From Candidatus Omnitrophota bacterium (GTDB taxonomy: Bacteria > Omnitrophota > Gorgyraeia > JABMRJ01): DNA of 47,637 nt. The position numbers and the translations under genes are program-made. The stretch lies in contig JADHWH010000006.1 of assembly GCA_016783555.1 (NCBI GenBank), forward strand, positions 1-47,637. The letters are read 5' to 3'. Below are positions 25,044 to 35,422 of this stretch, piece after piece (the first letter of the stretch is position 1; the number at the start of each line of letters is the position of its first letter). The notes under the pieces are model-generated. The model was not told where the DNA came from and did not search any database. It saw only the letters and a list, made by a program, of their open reading frames with translations.

Positions 25044-26108
25044 TTATGTCAGTTTGAACAAATTGTATTTATCGCTGATCCTGGATATAAATTTTAAATT
25101 AAAGGTCCTGTGAAAAACTGAAAGCGGAAGAAAGACCATATTCATAAAAACCAAGAGCGCCGCTATGAGAGGCACTCCCGCGATAGACATTATTATGATA
25201 TACGCGGGCTGCGCGGGAACAGGTATGATTTTATATATTATCACAAATATCGCTGCCAACAGGATGCCCGGTATAAAGAGTGTTATAAGAAGGCAGAGAG
25301 CTATTACCGAACCCATTATAGAAGTGACTATCCTTAATCCCAGCTTTACAAAAATATATTTTACGAAAGAAGCAATATCTGAAGTAACGAGCCCCAGGGA
25401 TACGGGCAGGGCATTCAGTATAGAAAGCCTATCCTTATACATGACAATCAAAACATAATTTGAGATAAAAAATGACAAGAGAAGACTGAAGATAGAAAAG
25501 CATATTCCTGCTGTTAAATAGACAAGGATCGCCTTAACCGCCATCCCGAAGGAGAATTCGATTCCCTCTTTGAATACCCCCAATCGAGCCAGCGAATCAT
25601 AACCCCCTTTTGCCAAAAGCGCATATACGCCGAAAACCATAATGAGGTATGCGATATTCCACGCAAAATAAGAGTTGCCCAAGGGCCTATTCCTTACAAA
25701 AGGCCCTCTTATCGAGGCCTCGTTTTTAGCTACCGCCTCAATAAACAGAAATGAGAAATTTGAGTAGATCCATTCCAGCAACAATAAGAGTAGAACAATC
25801 AAGACGCCTATAAATACTGTGAGAAGCGCTACCTTTGTTCTTCCATACCTCTGGGCCGCATTATCATAAACCCCGCCCGCCTTATCAAAAGAAAAGGCAT
25901 CATCAGGTTTTTGGGGAACTCTTTTCGCTTCCTGCGCGTCTTTTTTGGCGGGTAGATCAAAATTAAAGTTGCAGCCGCCCTGCAGCTCAAAGGCGAAGAG
26001 CGCTATTATAAATAAGGCAAGCCATTTCTTAAAACTGAATGGCTTAAAGAGCAGTACCTTGGTCCATTCGATAGAACCTGATATTATACTGCCGAAACCG
26101 TCCTTCAT
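25044..26108 (-). CDS. Polytopic membrane protein of unknown function
   Basis: Multiple TM segments; FKPFSFKKWLALFIIALFAFELQGGCNFNF. Confidence 0.6.
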   Translation of the reverse strand: MKDGFGSIISGSIEWTKVLLFKPFSFKKWLALFIIALFAFELQGGCNFNFDLPAKKDAQEAKRVPQKPDDAFSFDKAGGVYDNAAQRYGRTKVALLTVFIGVLIVLLLLLLEWIYSNFSFLFIEAVAKNEASIRGPFVRNRPLGNSYFAWNIAYLIMVFGVYALLAKGGYDSLARLGVFKEGIEFSFGMAVKAILVYLTAGICFSIFSLLLSFFISNYVLIVMYKDRLSILNALPVSLGLVTSDIASFVKYIFVKLGLRIVTSIMGSVIALCLLITLFIPGILLAAIFVIIYKIIPVPAQPAYIIIMSIAGVPLIAALLVFMNMVFLPLSVFHRTFNLKFISRISDKYNLFKLT

Positions 26109-26713
26109 GCCTCTTTCTCTTTAACGAGAATGTATAAAATGCTCATGAAAAATATAAATAAGAATGCGTAAAGCGTATACCAGAGACCCTGTTCTATAAC
26201 TATAGATACTGACAGGGTTGAGAGATCCGTGTTTTTAAGTTTATAGAGGCCCGTTATAGATATGCCCCCGCTTAAAACGAGTATGGGAAATGCCGCCGGT
26301 TTAAACTTAAGCCCTGCCAGCGCAAGCGCCGCACATAATACGGCGGATAGAGGCAGGAGATAGACAAGATAGCTCTTCTTGTCCAGGTCTTTTGTCTCGT
26401 CAAACAGCATCTCTGCCACAGATATAGCCGTTTTGGATGATTTCTGATTGACCATCCTGGGAATATCGTAACCGCTGACCGCAGTCTTTATCTCTACGTC
26501 ACCGAGTCTATTTATGACGTCGGTGGCCTTCTTCAAACCCTTTATGGCCTTCTTGACTTCCGGAATATCAAAAAGCTTATCCTCGGCAACGCTGGCCACT
26601 TCTTCAGATATCTTTACAACGGAAGTGCTGATCCTTGCCCAAGGCATATAGAATGCCCTTACCACTACCACAGACGCTATTATAATCAAAATCACTAAAA
26701 TCGTTTTTTTCAT
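26105..26713 (-). CDS. Membrane protein of unknown function, coupled to 25044-26108
   Basis: N-terminal TM plus three C-terminal TMs; 4-bp overlap. Confidence 0.6.
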   Translation of the reverse strand: MKKTILVILIIIASVVVVRAFYMPWARISTSVVKISEEVASVAEDKLFDIPEVKKAIKGLKKATDVINRLGDVEIKTAVSGYDIPRMVNQKSSKTAISVAEMLFDETKDLDKKSYLVYLLPLSAVLCAALALAGLKFKPAAFPILVLSGGISITGLYKLKNTDLSTLSVSIVIEQGLWYTLYAFLFIFFMSILYILVKEKEA

Positions 26714-26799
26714 AACCCCTCCCCATCTGTATGGCCTTATTTTTTACTGCGTATATTTTATATAAGTATACACCTAAAAAGAAAAAGATGCAAAACCCT

Positions 26800-28131
26800 T
26801 TACCTGCAAACAGTGTATGTCGCGCCTCCGTGCGGAAAAACATATACGCGCGCGTTTTTTGGCGCGTACCTCTCGGCCTGCCGCAACATCTCCTCAAGAT
26901 CCGCAAACTGACGGAAGAGCCCGATTCGCTTACCGGTATTCCGCGGGAGTTTGTCAGAGTATACAAATATATGGTTCTTCCTTGCGATCTGCATTGAGAA
27001 GTGCATCAAAAAACGCTCCTCTACCCCCGCGCGTTTTTTGAATCTATCTATAAAACCGAGGATCCGCCCTTTGCCCAGCAGTTTCAGTATAAGCCGTAAC
27101 AATGTATACAAATGAGGGATCACAATCTTCGGAATGGCGACATCACCTATGCCGAACTTACACTCAAGCAGGGCCAGGATAATCCCTCCCTCTTTTACGC
27201 TGCCTCCAGCGTTGGCGATGCACTTTGTGCCCTGGCGCAAGTCTGTATTCATAGGATTGGAGACGACCAGAGCGACGTCGGCAAGCTCTCCGATATCTTT
27301 TGCGCACATGGACTCGGATATCTTTACTCCTTCCCTGTGGGCCATTACGGGATCGCCGCAGACAAAACGACAGATCTTAAGCTCTTGATTCAGTATAACA
27401 TTGACTATGAATATATCTTTCCCCAGCATCATGGCCGCCTCTTCAAGGTCAAGCCTCATGGGGCTTTCTCTTTTGCCTATATAATTAAATCTTTCACCGG
27501 ATACGCCCTGCATGTGATTCTCTGCTATCGTCTCCTCATGGGCAAGGCCGGGCAAGAGCATCTTTAGCCCTCCCCCGAAACCGAGCAATGGGTGCGGCTC
27601 AATCAATCCCACGCATATAATTATTCCGGCATCGGCAAGGTGCTTATTGAGCCGGACTGTGGTGCCTCTTTTTGTCCTTCCTACCTCTATATGGCTTCCC
27701 GCATCTTTATAATTATGATTTATCCAGCGAATGCCTTCAACGGCGCCCCTGCCTATTTTCCGGCTCAGGTCTTCGGTTGTCATACTGCGGTGCACCCCGA
27801 GCGCTGTTATAATCAAAATATCCTCTTTCCGGACGCCGCAGCCGTAAAGGTATTTTAAAAGCGACTGAAAAAACTGGTAGGTCGGCGTCGGCCGGCTTAT
27901 ATCGTCTACAACTATCACTATCTTTTTCTCGCTTAGCCGCTTCGAGTCTAACGGGGGAGAGCCGATCGGTCTCTTAAGGCCTTCGATCAGTGAACCTGAA
28001 ATATCGGTTAATGGGGAAATTGCGTTTGGTTTGAGCTCAGATATTACGCTCCAGCTCTCAGGAAGGTTTATGCAGACTCTTTTGCCCCCGAAAGGGATAT
28101 TAATCTGGTTTTCCGGCATAAAATGCGTCAA
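26800..28131 (-). CDS. LarA family (nickel-dependent lactate racemase-like, DUF2088)
   Basis: VVDDISRPTPTYQFF; ITALGVHRSMTTEDL; GLIEPHPLLGFGGGLKMLLPGLA; alternative start at MPENQIN (28119). Confidence 0.85.
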   Translation of the reverse strand: MTHFMPENQINIPFGGKRVCINLPESWSVISELKPNAISPLTDISGSLIEGLKRPIGSPPLDSKRLSEKKIVIVVDDISRPTPTYQFFQSLLKYLYGCGVRKEDILIITALGVHRSMTTEDLSRKIGRGAVEGIRWINHNYKDAGSHIEVGRTKRGTTVRLNKHLADAGIIICVGLIEPHPLLGFGGGLKMLLPGLAHEETIAENHMQGVSGERFNYIGKRESPMRLDLEEAAMMLGKDIFIVNVILNQELKICRFVCGDPVMAHREGVKISESMCAKDIGELADVALVVSNPMNTDLRQGTKCIANAGGSVKEGGIILALLECKFGIGDVAIPKIVIPHLYTLLRLILKLLGKGRILGFIDRFKKRAGVEERFLMHFSMQIARKNHIFVYSDKLPRNTGKRIGLFRQFADLEEMLRQAERYAPKNARVYVFPHGGATYTVCR

Positions 28132-28152
28132 GCAGAACGAAAACTGTAGATA

Positions 28153-28728
28153 TTACTTTAATACAATCTCGTCCAGGGGTCTCTTCGGCACATGGTGCGT
28201 CTCTTTACCATCACGCCAGTATCTTATCTCTTCGGCTGCGCCTTCTATTACCACTTTCTCTTTGGGCCTGCCTAAGGCCAAGCAAAGAAGAATATCATAG
28301 CGCTGGGGTATGTTTAAATCCCTGCGGAGACCATCCCTCTTTATCGAGCCGATCATGCAGCCGCCCAAATCTTTCTCAACAGCGCCGAGAAGGATAGACT
28401 GGGCCGCTATTCCATGATCACAGCCGAAATTATCGGCAACCTCTTTATCGCCGAGTATGATTATGTAAGCGGACGGCCTCTCGCCTTTATCCGGCCCCGG
28501 CCAATCCTTGAGATAGCCGGCCCACGCAAGATGCGGAAAGATCTTTTTGTTCTTTTCGGAATCGCAGGAGAGTATGAACTTTAAAGGCTGGAGGTTGGCG
28601 GCGGATGCCGAGTATCTCGCAAGGCCCACAAGCTCTTTTAAGGTCTCAAAACTTATTGCGGTATCCTCATGAAACCTGCGATAACTTCTGTTTTTTAATA
28701 TTAAGCCCTTTATGCCCGCCCTATTCAT
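28153..28728 (-). CDS. Nitroreductase family protein
   Basis: NRSYRRFHEDTAISFETLKELVGLARYSASAANLQPLKFI; DHGIAAQSILLGAVEKDLGGCMIGS. Confidence 0.9.
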   Translation of the reverse strand: MNRAGIKGLILKNRSYRRFHEDTAISFETLKELVGLARYSASAANLQPLKFILSCDSEKNKKIFPHLAWAGYLKDWPGPDKGERPSAYIIILGDKEVADNFGCDHGIAAQSILLGAVEKDLGGCMIGSIKRDGLRRDLNIPQRYDILLCLALGRPKEKVVIEGAAEEIRYWRDGKETHHVPKRPLDEIVLK

Positions 28729-29554
28729 CGATAGTCGCAGTGAGAAACATTAAGACCTTTTCGCGCTCTTTGGTATCGCCCCTTGAGAGGGGGCTTCCCA
28801 AGAAAGGCAGCCCTTCTTTTCTTGTCTCTCTCTTATCTTTACTGACTCCGCCTATGACCATGGTATTGCCGCTGTCGACTACTACCTGGGTAAGCGCGGT
28901 CTTCTCATGCAGGATCCCGTCTTCCTCGAAGCCTCCGCTTGAGGGCCTGAGCGTCACCGTAATCGTTCCGTCATTATTTACTCTCGGCAATACCTCCAGG
29001 TAATCGCCTGTCTTGGCATATATAGGAAAGATAAAGTCTCTGTCTGTATCTGTGTGCATGGCTATGATATGTCCGAATATTTCATCAACCGTGGCCTGGA
29101 TTACAGCCGGTTTATTGCTTAATGTCCTTATAGTCATCTCCGTGCGGACATGGGAGTTTTTGCCGCTTTTTAACAAATTTAAAACAACGGCGTACTCATT
29201 AGAAGGTATAACCACCTGGCTGGAGCTTATTCCCGCCTCTTCAAGAAAGAGGTCTGTGACTTCCGTGATAACTACATCTATCTTAACCTGTTTCGACTTT
29301 ACATCAAGGCGTTCAATTATTTCCTGTATCCGCTTTATATTTTTTGGATAATCGACTACGATTAAACTGTTGGTATTGGAATCGACGCTCATCCTGCCTT
29401 CCGCGCTCTTTAAATCTTTGACTATCTCATACATAGGATGCGCGTCCCCGCGTTGTATCTCGAAAATCTTAAGCTCCAGTTCGTCGGCCCGTAAGAGGGC
29501 CGCGGCCAAGACGGTGTAAATAAATACGGCTAAAAAGAGTATTCTCTTCATCAT
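28721..29554 (-). CDS. Short secretin-like protein (type II/III secretion secretin domain, 277 aa)
   Basis: Signal peptide; VDSNTNSLIVVDYPKNIKRIQEIIERLDVKSKQVKIDVVITEV; TQVVVDSGNTMVIGGVSKDKRETRKEGLPFLGSPL. Confidence 0.85.
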   Translation of the reverse strand: MMKRILFLAVFIYTVLAAALLRADELELKIFEIQRGDAHPMYEIVKDLKSAEGRMSVDSNTNSLIVVDYPKNIKRIQEIIERLDVKSKQVKIDVVITEVTDLFLEEAGISSSQVVIPSNEYAVVLNLLKSGKNSHVRTEMTIRTLSNKPAVIQATVDEIFGHIIAMHTDTDRDFIFPIYAKTGDYLEVLPRVNNDGTITVTLRPSSGGFEEDGILHEKTALTQVVVDSGNTMVIGGVSKDKRETRKEGLPFLGSPLSRGDTKEREKVLMFLTATIDE

Positions 29555-29633
29555 TCTTCCCTTTATACTAAATTTTCTTTATTATATGGCTATTCAAAAG
29601 TTTTTGCAAGATATATTTATCAGGAGGCCGGTA

Positions 29634-30155
29634 CTACAAATAATAAAAGAAGGAAAGTGTGACGCAAAAAAAGAGTAGCGTAAGCGGCAGGCGCTTATTC
29701 TTGGCTATGGTTAAAGCAAAAAAAAGGCCCGTAAGGACAAAAAGTGGCAGCGGGCTTCTATGCGAATCGGCGCTTTCGGCATATTGCTCTCGGATATTCG
29801 GCGGTCTCTTTGCGGCCTTCTGCCAAAAAGGCACCAGTGAGTTTTTTGCGTTCGTTCCTGAGCGCCTCGCCAGGGTCGGGAATCTGCGCGTTGCCTCAAC
29901 GAGCCTTTGGGGTATGCCGGCCGCTGCGCTGGCCGCTTCTCCCACCCCCTCTGAAACCGGATTGAACGTCTTCGATATACCGTCTGCGACATTTCTGACA
30001 ACCGGTGATTTCATAGCCCATGCCCCCACGGGCGTAAAGGCCTCCTTCGCCATAGCCGCGATCGCCTCATCAATGGTCGTGTTCGGTATGGTAACCGCCC
30101 CGGTCGCTATCAGGCCAAATCCGCCTATCAAAATTAAAGCTATAATCTTCCTCAT
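29634..30155 (-). CDS. Exported/membrane protein of unknown function
   Basis: Signal peptide; C-terminal TM; abuts ABC transporter gene. Confidence 0.55.
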   Translation of the reverse strand: MRKIIALILIGGFGLIATGAVTIPNTTIDEAIAAMAKEAFTPVGAWAMKSPVVRNVADGISKTFNPVSEGVGEAASAAAGIPQRLVEATRRFPTLARRSGTNAKNSLVPFWQKAAKRPPNIREQYAESADSHRSPLPLFVLTGLFFALTIAKNKRLPLTLLFFCVTLSFFYYL

Positions 30156-30156
30156 A

Positions 30157-31893
30157 TCAATCTCCGCAAGAAAAGAGGTCGGAAAATTCCTTATTCTTCT
30201 TTATTAGGTTTGAGGGAATATCGACTATAATCTTTCCTTCTCTATTCAAAAAATAAGCCTGCTCGGCTCCCATCACTGTGGATAATCTATGAGATACGCT
30301 GATCAATGTCGCCTCTTTAAACGAGTCTCTTATATTCCGCATTATCTTCGCTTCGCTTTCTAAATCGATTGAAGAGAAGGCCTCATCAAAGATTAAGACC
30401 TTCGGCTCCTTAACAAGCGCCCTTGCGATAGCTATCCTCTGCTTTTGGCCTTCCGAGAGTTTGCAGGCATTTTCGCCGATAACCGTATCGTAGCCTTGGG
30501 GTAAATTCCTGATAAAGCTATCCGCGCCCGCAAGTTCTGCCGCTTTAATGATATCGCGGGTCTGGGCGCGATCGACGGCATATCTTATATTGTAATCTAT
30601 GCTGTCGTTCCACAAAAAGGGCTCCTGTAAAATAATGCCGATCTGCCTCCTCAAAGACGCGGGTTTAAGCTCCCTTATGTTATACCCGTCTATAAGGATA
30701 TCGCCCTTCCACGGACAATAGAGCCCTAAAAGAAGATGCAATATTGTCGTCTTGCCGCACCCTGACGGCCCGACAAGGGCTATCTGCCTCTTATCTTCTA
30801 CGCTGAAACTGATATCTTTTAAAACGTGCTGATCTTTTTTGTAGCCGAAACTTACATCTTTAAATACGACTTCACCTTTTTTGAAAGATATCTCTCCTTT
30901 TGTCTTAAGGGGTCTTGGCTCTTCTTCCACATCAAGAACCTCTGTTAATCTCTCGCAGGATACAAGCCCGATTACCGTAGTCTGAAAAAAATTAGCAAAC
31001 TGGCCCTGGAGCGCCATCAGCTGAAGCAGGTATACCATTATCGCAGAGAGGCTTCCCAATGACATTTCATCCTTTATGACCATATAGCCCCCATAGAAGG
31101 CCATCAAACCCATCACAGCATTGGTTACGGCCTTAAGGACAAAGGAGCTTGCTATCTCCAATTTTATATTTCTTAACCCTACCCTTATGTTGGCGATCAA
31201 TCTCTTTATATGACCGCGGACGGCCGTCTCTTCTTTTCCGAACGCCTTGATGAGGCCGATGTGAGAAAAAAATTCTCCCAGATACTTAAAGATATCCTGG
31301 AAACCATTAATCAAAACCTCCCATACGCCGCGCATCTTCCGGCTGAAATAATAAGGCGGCAGGTATAAGATCGGCGCAAGAATAATTGAAAAGAGCGCCA
31401 TCTTCCAGTTAAGTATAAATACGATTGCCAATGTAATAATGAGCCTGGGAAATATAGATACCGCCTCAGGCGGCGTTTGGGTTATAAAATCCGCTACCCT
31501 ATCTACATCATTCCCTATCCTATAAAGGTGCTCTCCCGTGGATTTGTCCTTGAAATATAAAAACGGCAGCTTCTTAATGTGTCTGAAGATCTTTCTGTTT
31601 AAGTCTAATTTTACCTTTATGTTTACGGACCTGTCTAAAAAATGCCTTGCGGCGTCAATAAGCCCCCCCAGGATAAAGAGACCTGCGCCTATTATCGCCA
31701 GAAGGATTAAAAGCCTATAGTCCTTATTTTTTATAGCCACATCGACGACTATCTTGGCGAGATAGGGGTTGACCAAAGCAACCAACGATCCCAATGCGCC
31801 CAAGGCGAGTATCGCAAGATATCTCTTTTTATAAGGAAGGAGGATCTTGGAGAACCTTAAGAATAGACTGATCTGCTCTTTAGTCTTCTTCAT
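30157..31893 (-). CDS. ABC transporter, fused permease/ATPase (exporter, MsbA-like)
   Basis: Walker A GPSGCGKTT; KLSEGQKQRIAIARALVKEPKVLIFDEAFSSID. Confidence 0.95.
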   Translation of the reverse strand: MKKTKEQISLFLRFSKILLPYKKRYLAILALGALGSLVALVNPYLAKIVVDVAIKNKDYRLLILLAIIGAGLFILGGLIDAARHFLDRSVNIKVKLDLNRKIFRHIKKLPFLYFKDKSTGEHLYRIGNDVDRVADFITQTPPEAVSIFPRLIITLAIVFILNWKMALFSIILAPILYLPPYYFSRKMRGVWEVLINGFQDIFKYLGEFFSHIGLIKAFGKEETAVRGHIKRLIANIRVGLRNIKLEIASSFVLKAVTNAVMGLMAFYGGYMVIKDEMSLGSLSAIMVYLLQLMALQGQFANFFQTTVIGLVSCERLTEVLDVEEEPRPLKTKGEISFKKGEVVFKDVSFGYKKDQHVLKDISFSVEDKRQIALVGPSGCGKTTILHLLLGLYCPWKGDILIDGYNIRELKPASLRRQIGIILQEPFLWNDSIDYNIRYAVDRAQTRDIIKAAELAGADSFIRNLPQGYDTVIGENACKLSEGQKQRIAIARALVKEPKVLIFDEAFSSIDLESEAKIMRNIRDSFKEATLISVSHRLSTVMGAEQAYFLNREGKIIVDIPSNLIKKNKEFSDLFSCGD

Positions 31894-31926
31894 GCTGGTC
31901 TTTATTTAAGACAAAAATTAACTTGT

Positions 31927-33120
31927 TTAAATTATATCATCTTTTCTTCGAAAGACAAGCCTAAATGGCATGTAGCATAGCCGGTAATTATAGAGAAATT
32001 TTGTCTTTCTGTCATAGGGTTTGAGTCCATAAAATTTCGCGAACTGCTCCTGCGGTATCTTTAAGATATAATCGATCGGCTCCCATAGGCCGTCGTATAA
32101 AAGAAAATGGCTTTCGAGAAAGAGGCCTTTTGCGTTCTTCTCTATGCGCGGCGTCAAGAATGTGTTCTTCTCGATAAAGCTGCGGATCGCTCTTCTCTTC
32201 CAGGGGGGTATGCCGAAGCCCTTTCTCGATAAAGCGGGCGGGACAAATCCCAGAAAAATTTCCGCCTGCGATAATATAAAATATAAGGTTGTAAGCGTCC
32301 CTTTAGCCCTTGCCTCGCTTAAAACGTAATCCCAATCAAAGGCTTCATACTTCTTTAAGAGCATTACCAAATCTACGACATTTTTCAGGCAGAGCGCCTT
32401 GCCGAATCTGCGGTTATGGAGGGCCAGCGAGAAGAGCGCGTCTTCGGGAGAAAGGAGGCGCAGCCTTTGGCCGTTTACCTTTGACTCTCTCAACCTTGAC
32501 CAAAGAGGAAGAGATACATCTCTCTGGCGCTTATAATCCAACGCCCAATGCAGCTCCAGCATAACAGGGAAGCCCGCACGCTTATCTTTAAAAAAAGTAA
32601 TGTGATACTGTCTCTCTTTCCAGTACTGCTCTTTTAGCCCCAAGAATTCTTCTTTGTATCCTAAGCGGGTAAGGATGGTCTCGGATCTCTGCACATCCTT
32701 CTCATGCGTTAAGATATCTATGTCTGTCATGGGCCTCAGCGAAGAATCAGCATAGATATCATTCAAGAATGATATCCCTTTAATAGGCGCCATCGGGACG
32801 CCGTCTCTCTCGAAGGCCTTTGATAAGCATAAAAATTCCCGCAGGAGATGGGTATTTCTATAAGTATTATACGTATATGTATTTTTTAAAAGCTGCATAA
32901 ATTCATGGGGTATTAAATGAGCGTATTTTTTCAGGCCGGCGTAGGCATGAGGGGCGGTTTCGTGATAGCTCATAAGGCCCTTGAATCTCTGCCAATCGAC
33001 GGCATGAGAATTTAATAAGCCTTCGAGGGCATTCTCTTCTTTTGAAAGACCGAGCGCTCTTTTGGTGCTTAACAAGACGAGTCTCTCTTCCCTACCCATA
33101 TACGGATTATCTTTTAGCAT
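31927..33120 (-). CDS. Nucleotidyltransferase family protein (NTP_transf_5-like)
   Basis: PMAPIKGISFLNDIYADSSLRPMTDIDILTHEKDVQRSETIL; ELHWALDY. Confidence 0.8.
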   Translation of the reverse strand: MLKDNPYMGREERLVLLSTKRALGLSKEENALEGLLNSHAVDWQRFKGLMSYHETAPHAYAGLKKYAHLIPHEFMQLLKNTYTYNTYRNTHLLREFLCLSKAFERDGVPMAPIKGISFLNDIYADSSLRPMTDIDILTHEKDVQRSETILTRLGYKEEFLGLKEQYWKERQYHITFFKDKRAGFPVMLELHWALDYKRQRDVSLPLWSRLRESKVNGQRLRLLSPEDALFSLALHNRRFGKALCLKNVVDLVMLLKKYEAFDWDYVLSEARAKGTLTTLYFILSQAEIFLGFVPPALSRKGFGIPPWKRRAIRSFIEKNTFLTPRIEKNAKGLFLESHFLLYDGLWEPIDYILKIPQEQFAKFYGLKPYDRKTKFLYNYRLCYMPFRLVFRRKDDII

Positions 33121-34591
33121 ATCTATATACCCAAACTCCGTCTATCTCTTTGGCAGATTCCAGGGCAAGGTTATTATCCAGCCAGTCTTTTACCACCCGG
33201 GATACCTCATCCAGCTTGCCGTTCCTTGACCAATCTGAAGATATAACCCACAATTTATCAAACTTCAATCCGCCTATATCGTAAAATGGCACGTTGTATC
33301 CCCCAGGCGAATGAAGAAACTTCCAGCTTGAGTCCGGTATTCGGGGGTCAAAAAAGAAGTAGAATGGAGACAGCCCCTCTTGCGCATAAAACAAGACCGA
33401 CGGAATGACGCATTCGTTTGTATAGCCCGCTATATCCCCTGCGCCAATATTGCTGATAAGAAATCGCGTAAGGGGCTTGATGGGCTTCTTTATATATGTG
33501 CCGTTATGGTGCTCAATGGGAGATTCCATAATATCCGCAAAGTAGCCGTAATCAGCCGCAATGAGCATTATCAAAAATGCCGCGATTAAAAACACCCTGA
33601 GCCTTTTATGTAAAGAGACCAACCCAACGGCCAAAAGAATATAAAAATATGGGCTGAAAAGGATCAACCCGCGGTCCAGATAAATAGAAAAAAACCTCTT
33701 TGAGAAGGCAAATACCAGAAGAAGCGGCACTATAGACAAGATGGCGCAGAATTTTACCCGCTGCCTCAAATCGGATTTTCGCATGCTAAAAAAGAGAGAT
33801 AGGAAGACCATGCCGATAATGGCGCTTGAGGCGATATAAAGCGCGGATGAGCCGTTATAGCCCAATAAAAAATTCTCTAATGTAATAAGAAGCGATCTCG
33901 CTGTCGGTTCCGGCACCCAGAACCCATGCCATACTGCATAAAATTTGCGTATGAATTGAGGTATAAAAAAACTAAACCCAAGGATGATCACAGAAAACGA
34001 AAAAACTTCGTTAAAAGCTATAGTCTTCTTTTTGGTAAGAATCACATATAGAAAATGGACGTATAACAACGGTATGTAGAAATAACTAGTGTAAAGGCCC
34101 ATAATAGAAACCAGAATAAAGACCAACCAGTTTCTTATGTGGCCTCTCTTAAGGGCCCTCAAAAGAAGATAAGAAGAGAGCGTCCCCAAAAACAAGGTCA
34201 TGCTGTAATCGCGCGCCTCTTGCGCGTACCAGAGATGAAAGGGAGAGAGCCCTATCAAGAGAGAAGATATAATCCCGACTCTTTTGTCAAAAAGCCTTTT
34301 GGCGATAAGGTATACAAAAACTATGGAAGAAAAGCTGAATAATGCGGACGGCAGACGCAGGCTTATCTCGGAAATGCCGAATAATTTTGTCCAAAAATGC
34401 AGCAATATCCAATAAAGCGGGGCGTTCCAATTGCCCCAAGGCTGCCGGGCATAACTCACCGTAAATATCTCGTCATACCAAAAATCATGGTAGCCCAGGC
34501 GGTAGAGCCTTAAGAAAAGAAAAAGAGATATTAGAATAAAAAACCAAAAAACCTCTTTTTTATTCGCCATTTTATGCTTTAAAGAATCCAT
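33107..34591 (-). CDS. Glycosyltransferase family 39 membrane protein
   Basis: RLGYHDFWYDEIFTVSYARQPWGNWNAPLYWILLHFWTKLFGISEISLRLPSALFS. Confidence 0.85.
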   Translation of the reverse strand: MDSLKHKMANKKEVFWFFILISLFLFLRLYRLGYHDFWYDEIFTVSYARQPWGNWNAPLYWILLHFWTKLFGISEISLRLPSALFSFSSIVFVYLIAKRLFDKRVGIISSLLIGLSPFHLWYAQEARDYSMTLFLGTLSSYLLLRALKRGHIRNWLVFILVSIMGLYTSYFYIPLLYVHFLYVILTKKKTIAFNEVFSFSVIILGFSFFIPQFIRKFYAVWHGFWVPEPTARSLLITLENFLLGYNGSSALYIASSAIIGMVFLSLFFSMRKSDLRQRVKFCAILSIVPLLLVFAFSKRFFSIYLDRGLILFSPYFYILLAVGLVSLHKRLRVFLIAAFLIMLIAADYGYFADIMESPIEHHNGTYIKKPIKPLTRFLISNIGAGDIAGYTNECVIPSVLFYAQEGLSPFYFFFDPRIPDSSWKFLHSPGGYNVPFYDIGGLKFDKLWVISSDWSRNGKLDEVSRVVKDWLDNNLALESAKEIDGVWVYRYAKR

Positions 34592-34596
34592 CTCGG

Positions 34597-35331
34597 TTAT
34601 ATAATTATCTTCTTAAGTTTCCCGCCGGCGGATAACGCCACTACCCTGAAAAACGCCTCTATTGCTATCCCGGGTGACATCTTAGATAGATCATTCTCTC
34701 TCCCCCGGAATATAATAGGGCACTCTCTTATCTTATATCCTTTTACGAAAGCTCGATAGACCATCTCTATGTGGAAGGCGTACCCCTTAGACGCGATTGT
34801 AGAAAAATCTATATCTTCCAGCACCTTTTTTCTTACACACTTAAAGCCGCTTGTCATATCATGCAGGGGGGCCTCAAGCATAGCCCTGGTAAAGATATTG
34901 GCGCCCCTGCTTAAAAGAACCCTGCCTCGCGACCAGTTCCGGATACCGCCGTCTTGCACATACCTGCTTCCGATAACCAAATCGCACTCATCAAGCAGTG
35001 GCAGCATCTCGGCAATATATGAAGGTGGGTGCGACTGATCACCGTCCATAACCAATACCGTGCCATATCCCCGTTCCAAGGCAAAGTTGAAGCCATCGAT
35101 ATACGCGCTTCCGAGGCCATATCTCTTGTTTCGGTTTATTAGATAAAGGTTTTTGTGGGCGCCCTGCAGCCTCTCAGCCTCTCTTTTTGTCCCGTCGGGT
35201 GAGTTGTCATCCACGATAAGCACAGAGAGATTCAATCCGAGAGAAAAAATATCTTTTACAAGCGGCCCTATGTTGCCGGCTTCGTTAAATGTGGGTATTA
35301 TAACTATGGTATTGGCCTCAAGAGAACCCAT
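34597..35331 (-). CDS. Polyprenol-monophosphomannose synthase-like GT2
   Basis: IIPTFNEAGNIGPLVKDIF; VDDNSPDGT; VMDGDQSHPPSYIAEML; IGSRYVQDGGIRNWSRGR. Confidence 0.9.
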   Translation of the reverse strand: MGSLEANTIVIIPTFNEAGNIGPLVKDIFSLGLNLSVLIVDDNSPDGTKREAERLQGAHKNLYLINRNKRYGLGSAYIDGFNFALERGYGTVLVMDGDQSHPPSYIAEMLPLLDECDLVIGSRYVQDGGIRNWSRGRVLLSRGANIFTRAMLEAPLHDMTSGFKCVRKKVLEDIDFSTIASKGYAFHIEMVYRAFVKGYKIRECPIIFRGRENDLSKMSPGIAIEAFFRVVALSAGGKLKKIII

Positions 35332-35382
35332 ATAACTAAATTATATAACAATATAAAGAAAACCCCAAGCAAAAACTATCTG

Positions 35383-35410
35383 TTGGCAAAAAAGCATGAA
35401 GTGATATAAT
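35383..35410 (+). promoter_or_regulatory. Promoter TTGGCA-16 bp-TATAAT for a near-leaderless gene
   Basis: -35 35383-35388, -10 35405-35410, ATG at 35423. Confidence 0.6.
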
Positions 35411-35422
35411 GTTATATACGAT

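Noticed and set aside
26604-26966. Minus ORF overlapping the membrane-protein and LarA genes
   Set aside because: Alternate frame of two supported genes
27940-27960. Single TCTAACGGGG half-copy in the LarA-like gene
   Set aside because: No matching inverted arm nearby and it encodes in-frame SPPLDSKR; may be coincidence
29659-30207. 182-aa plus-strand ORF
   Set aside because: Antisense to the signal-peptide protein at 29634-30155, whose strand fits the operon
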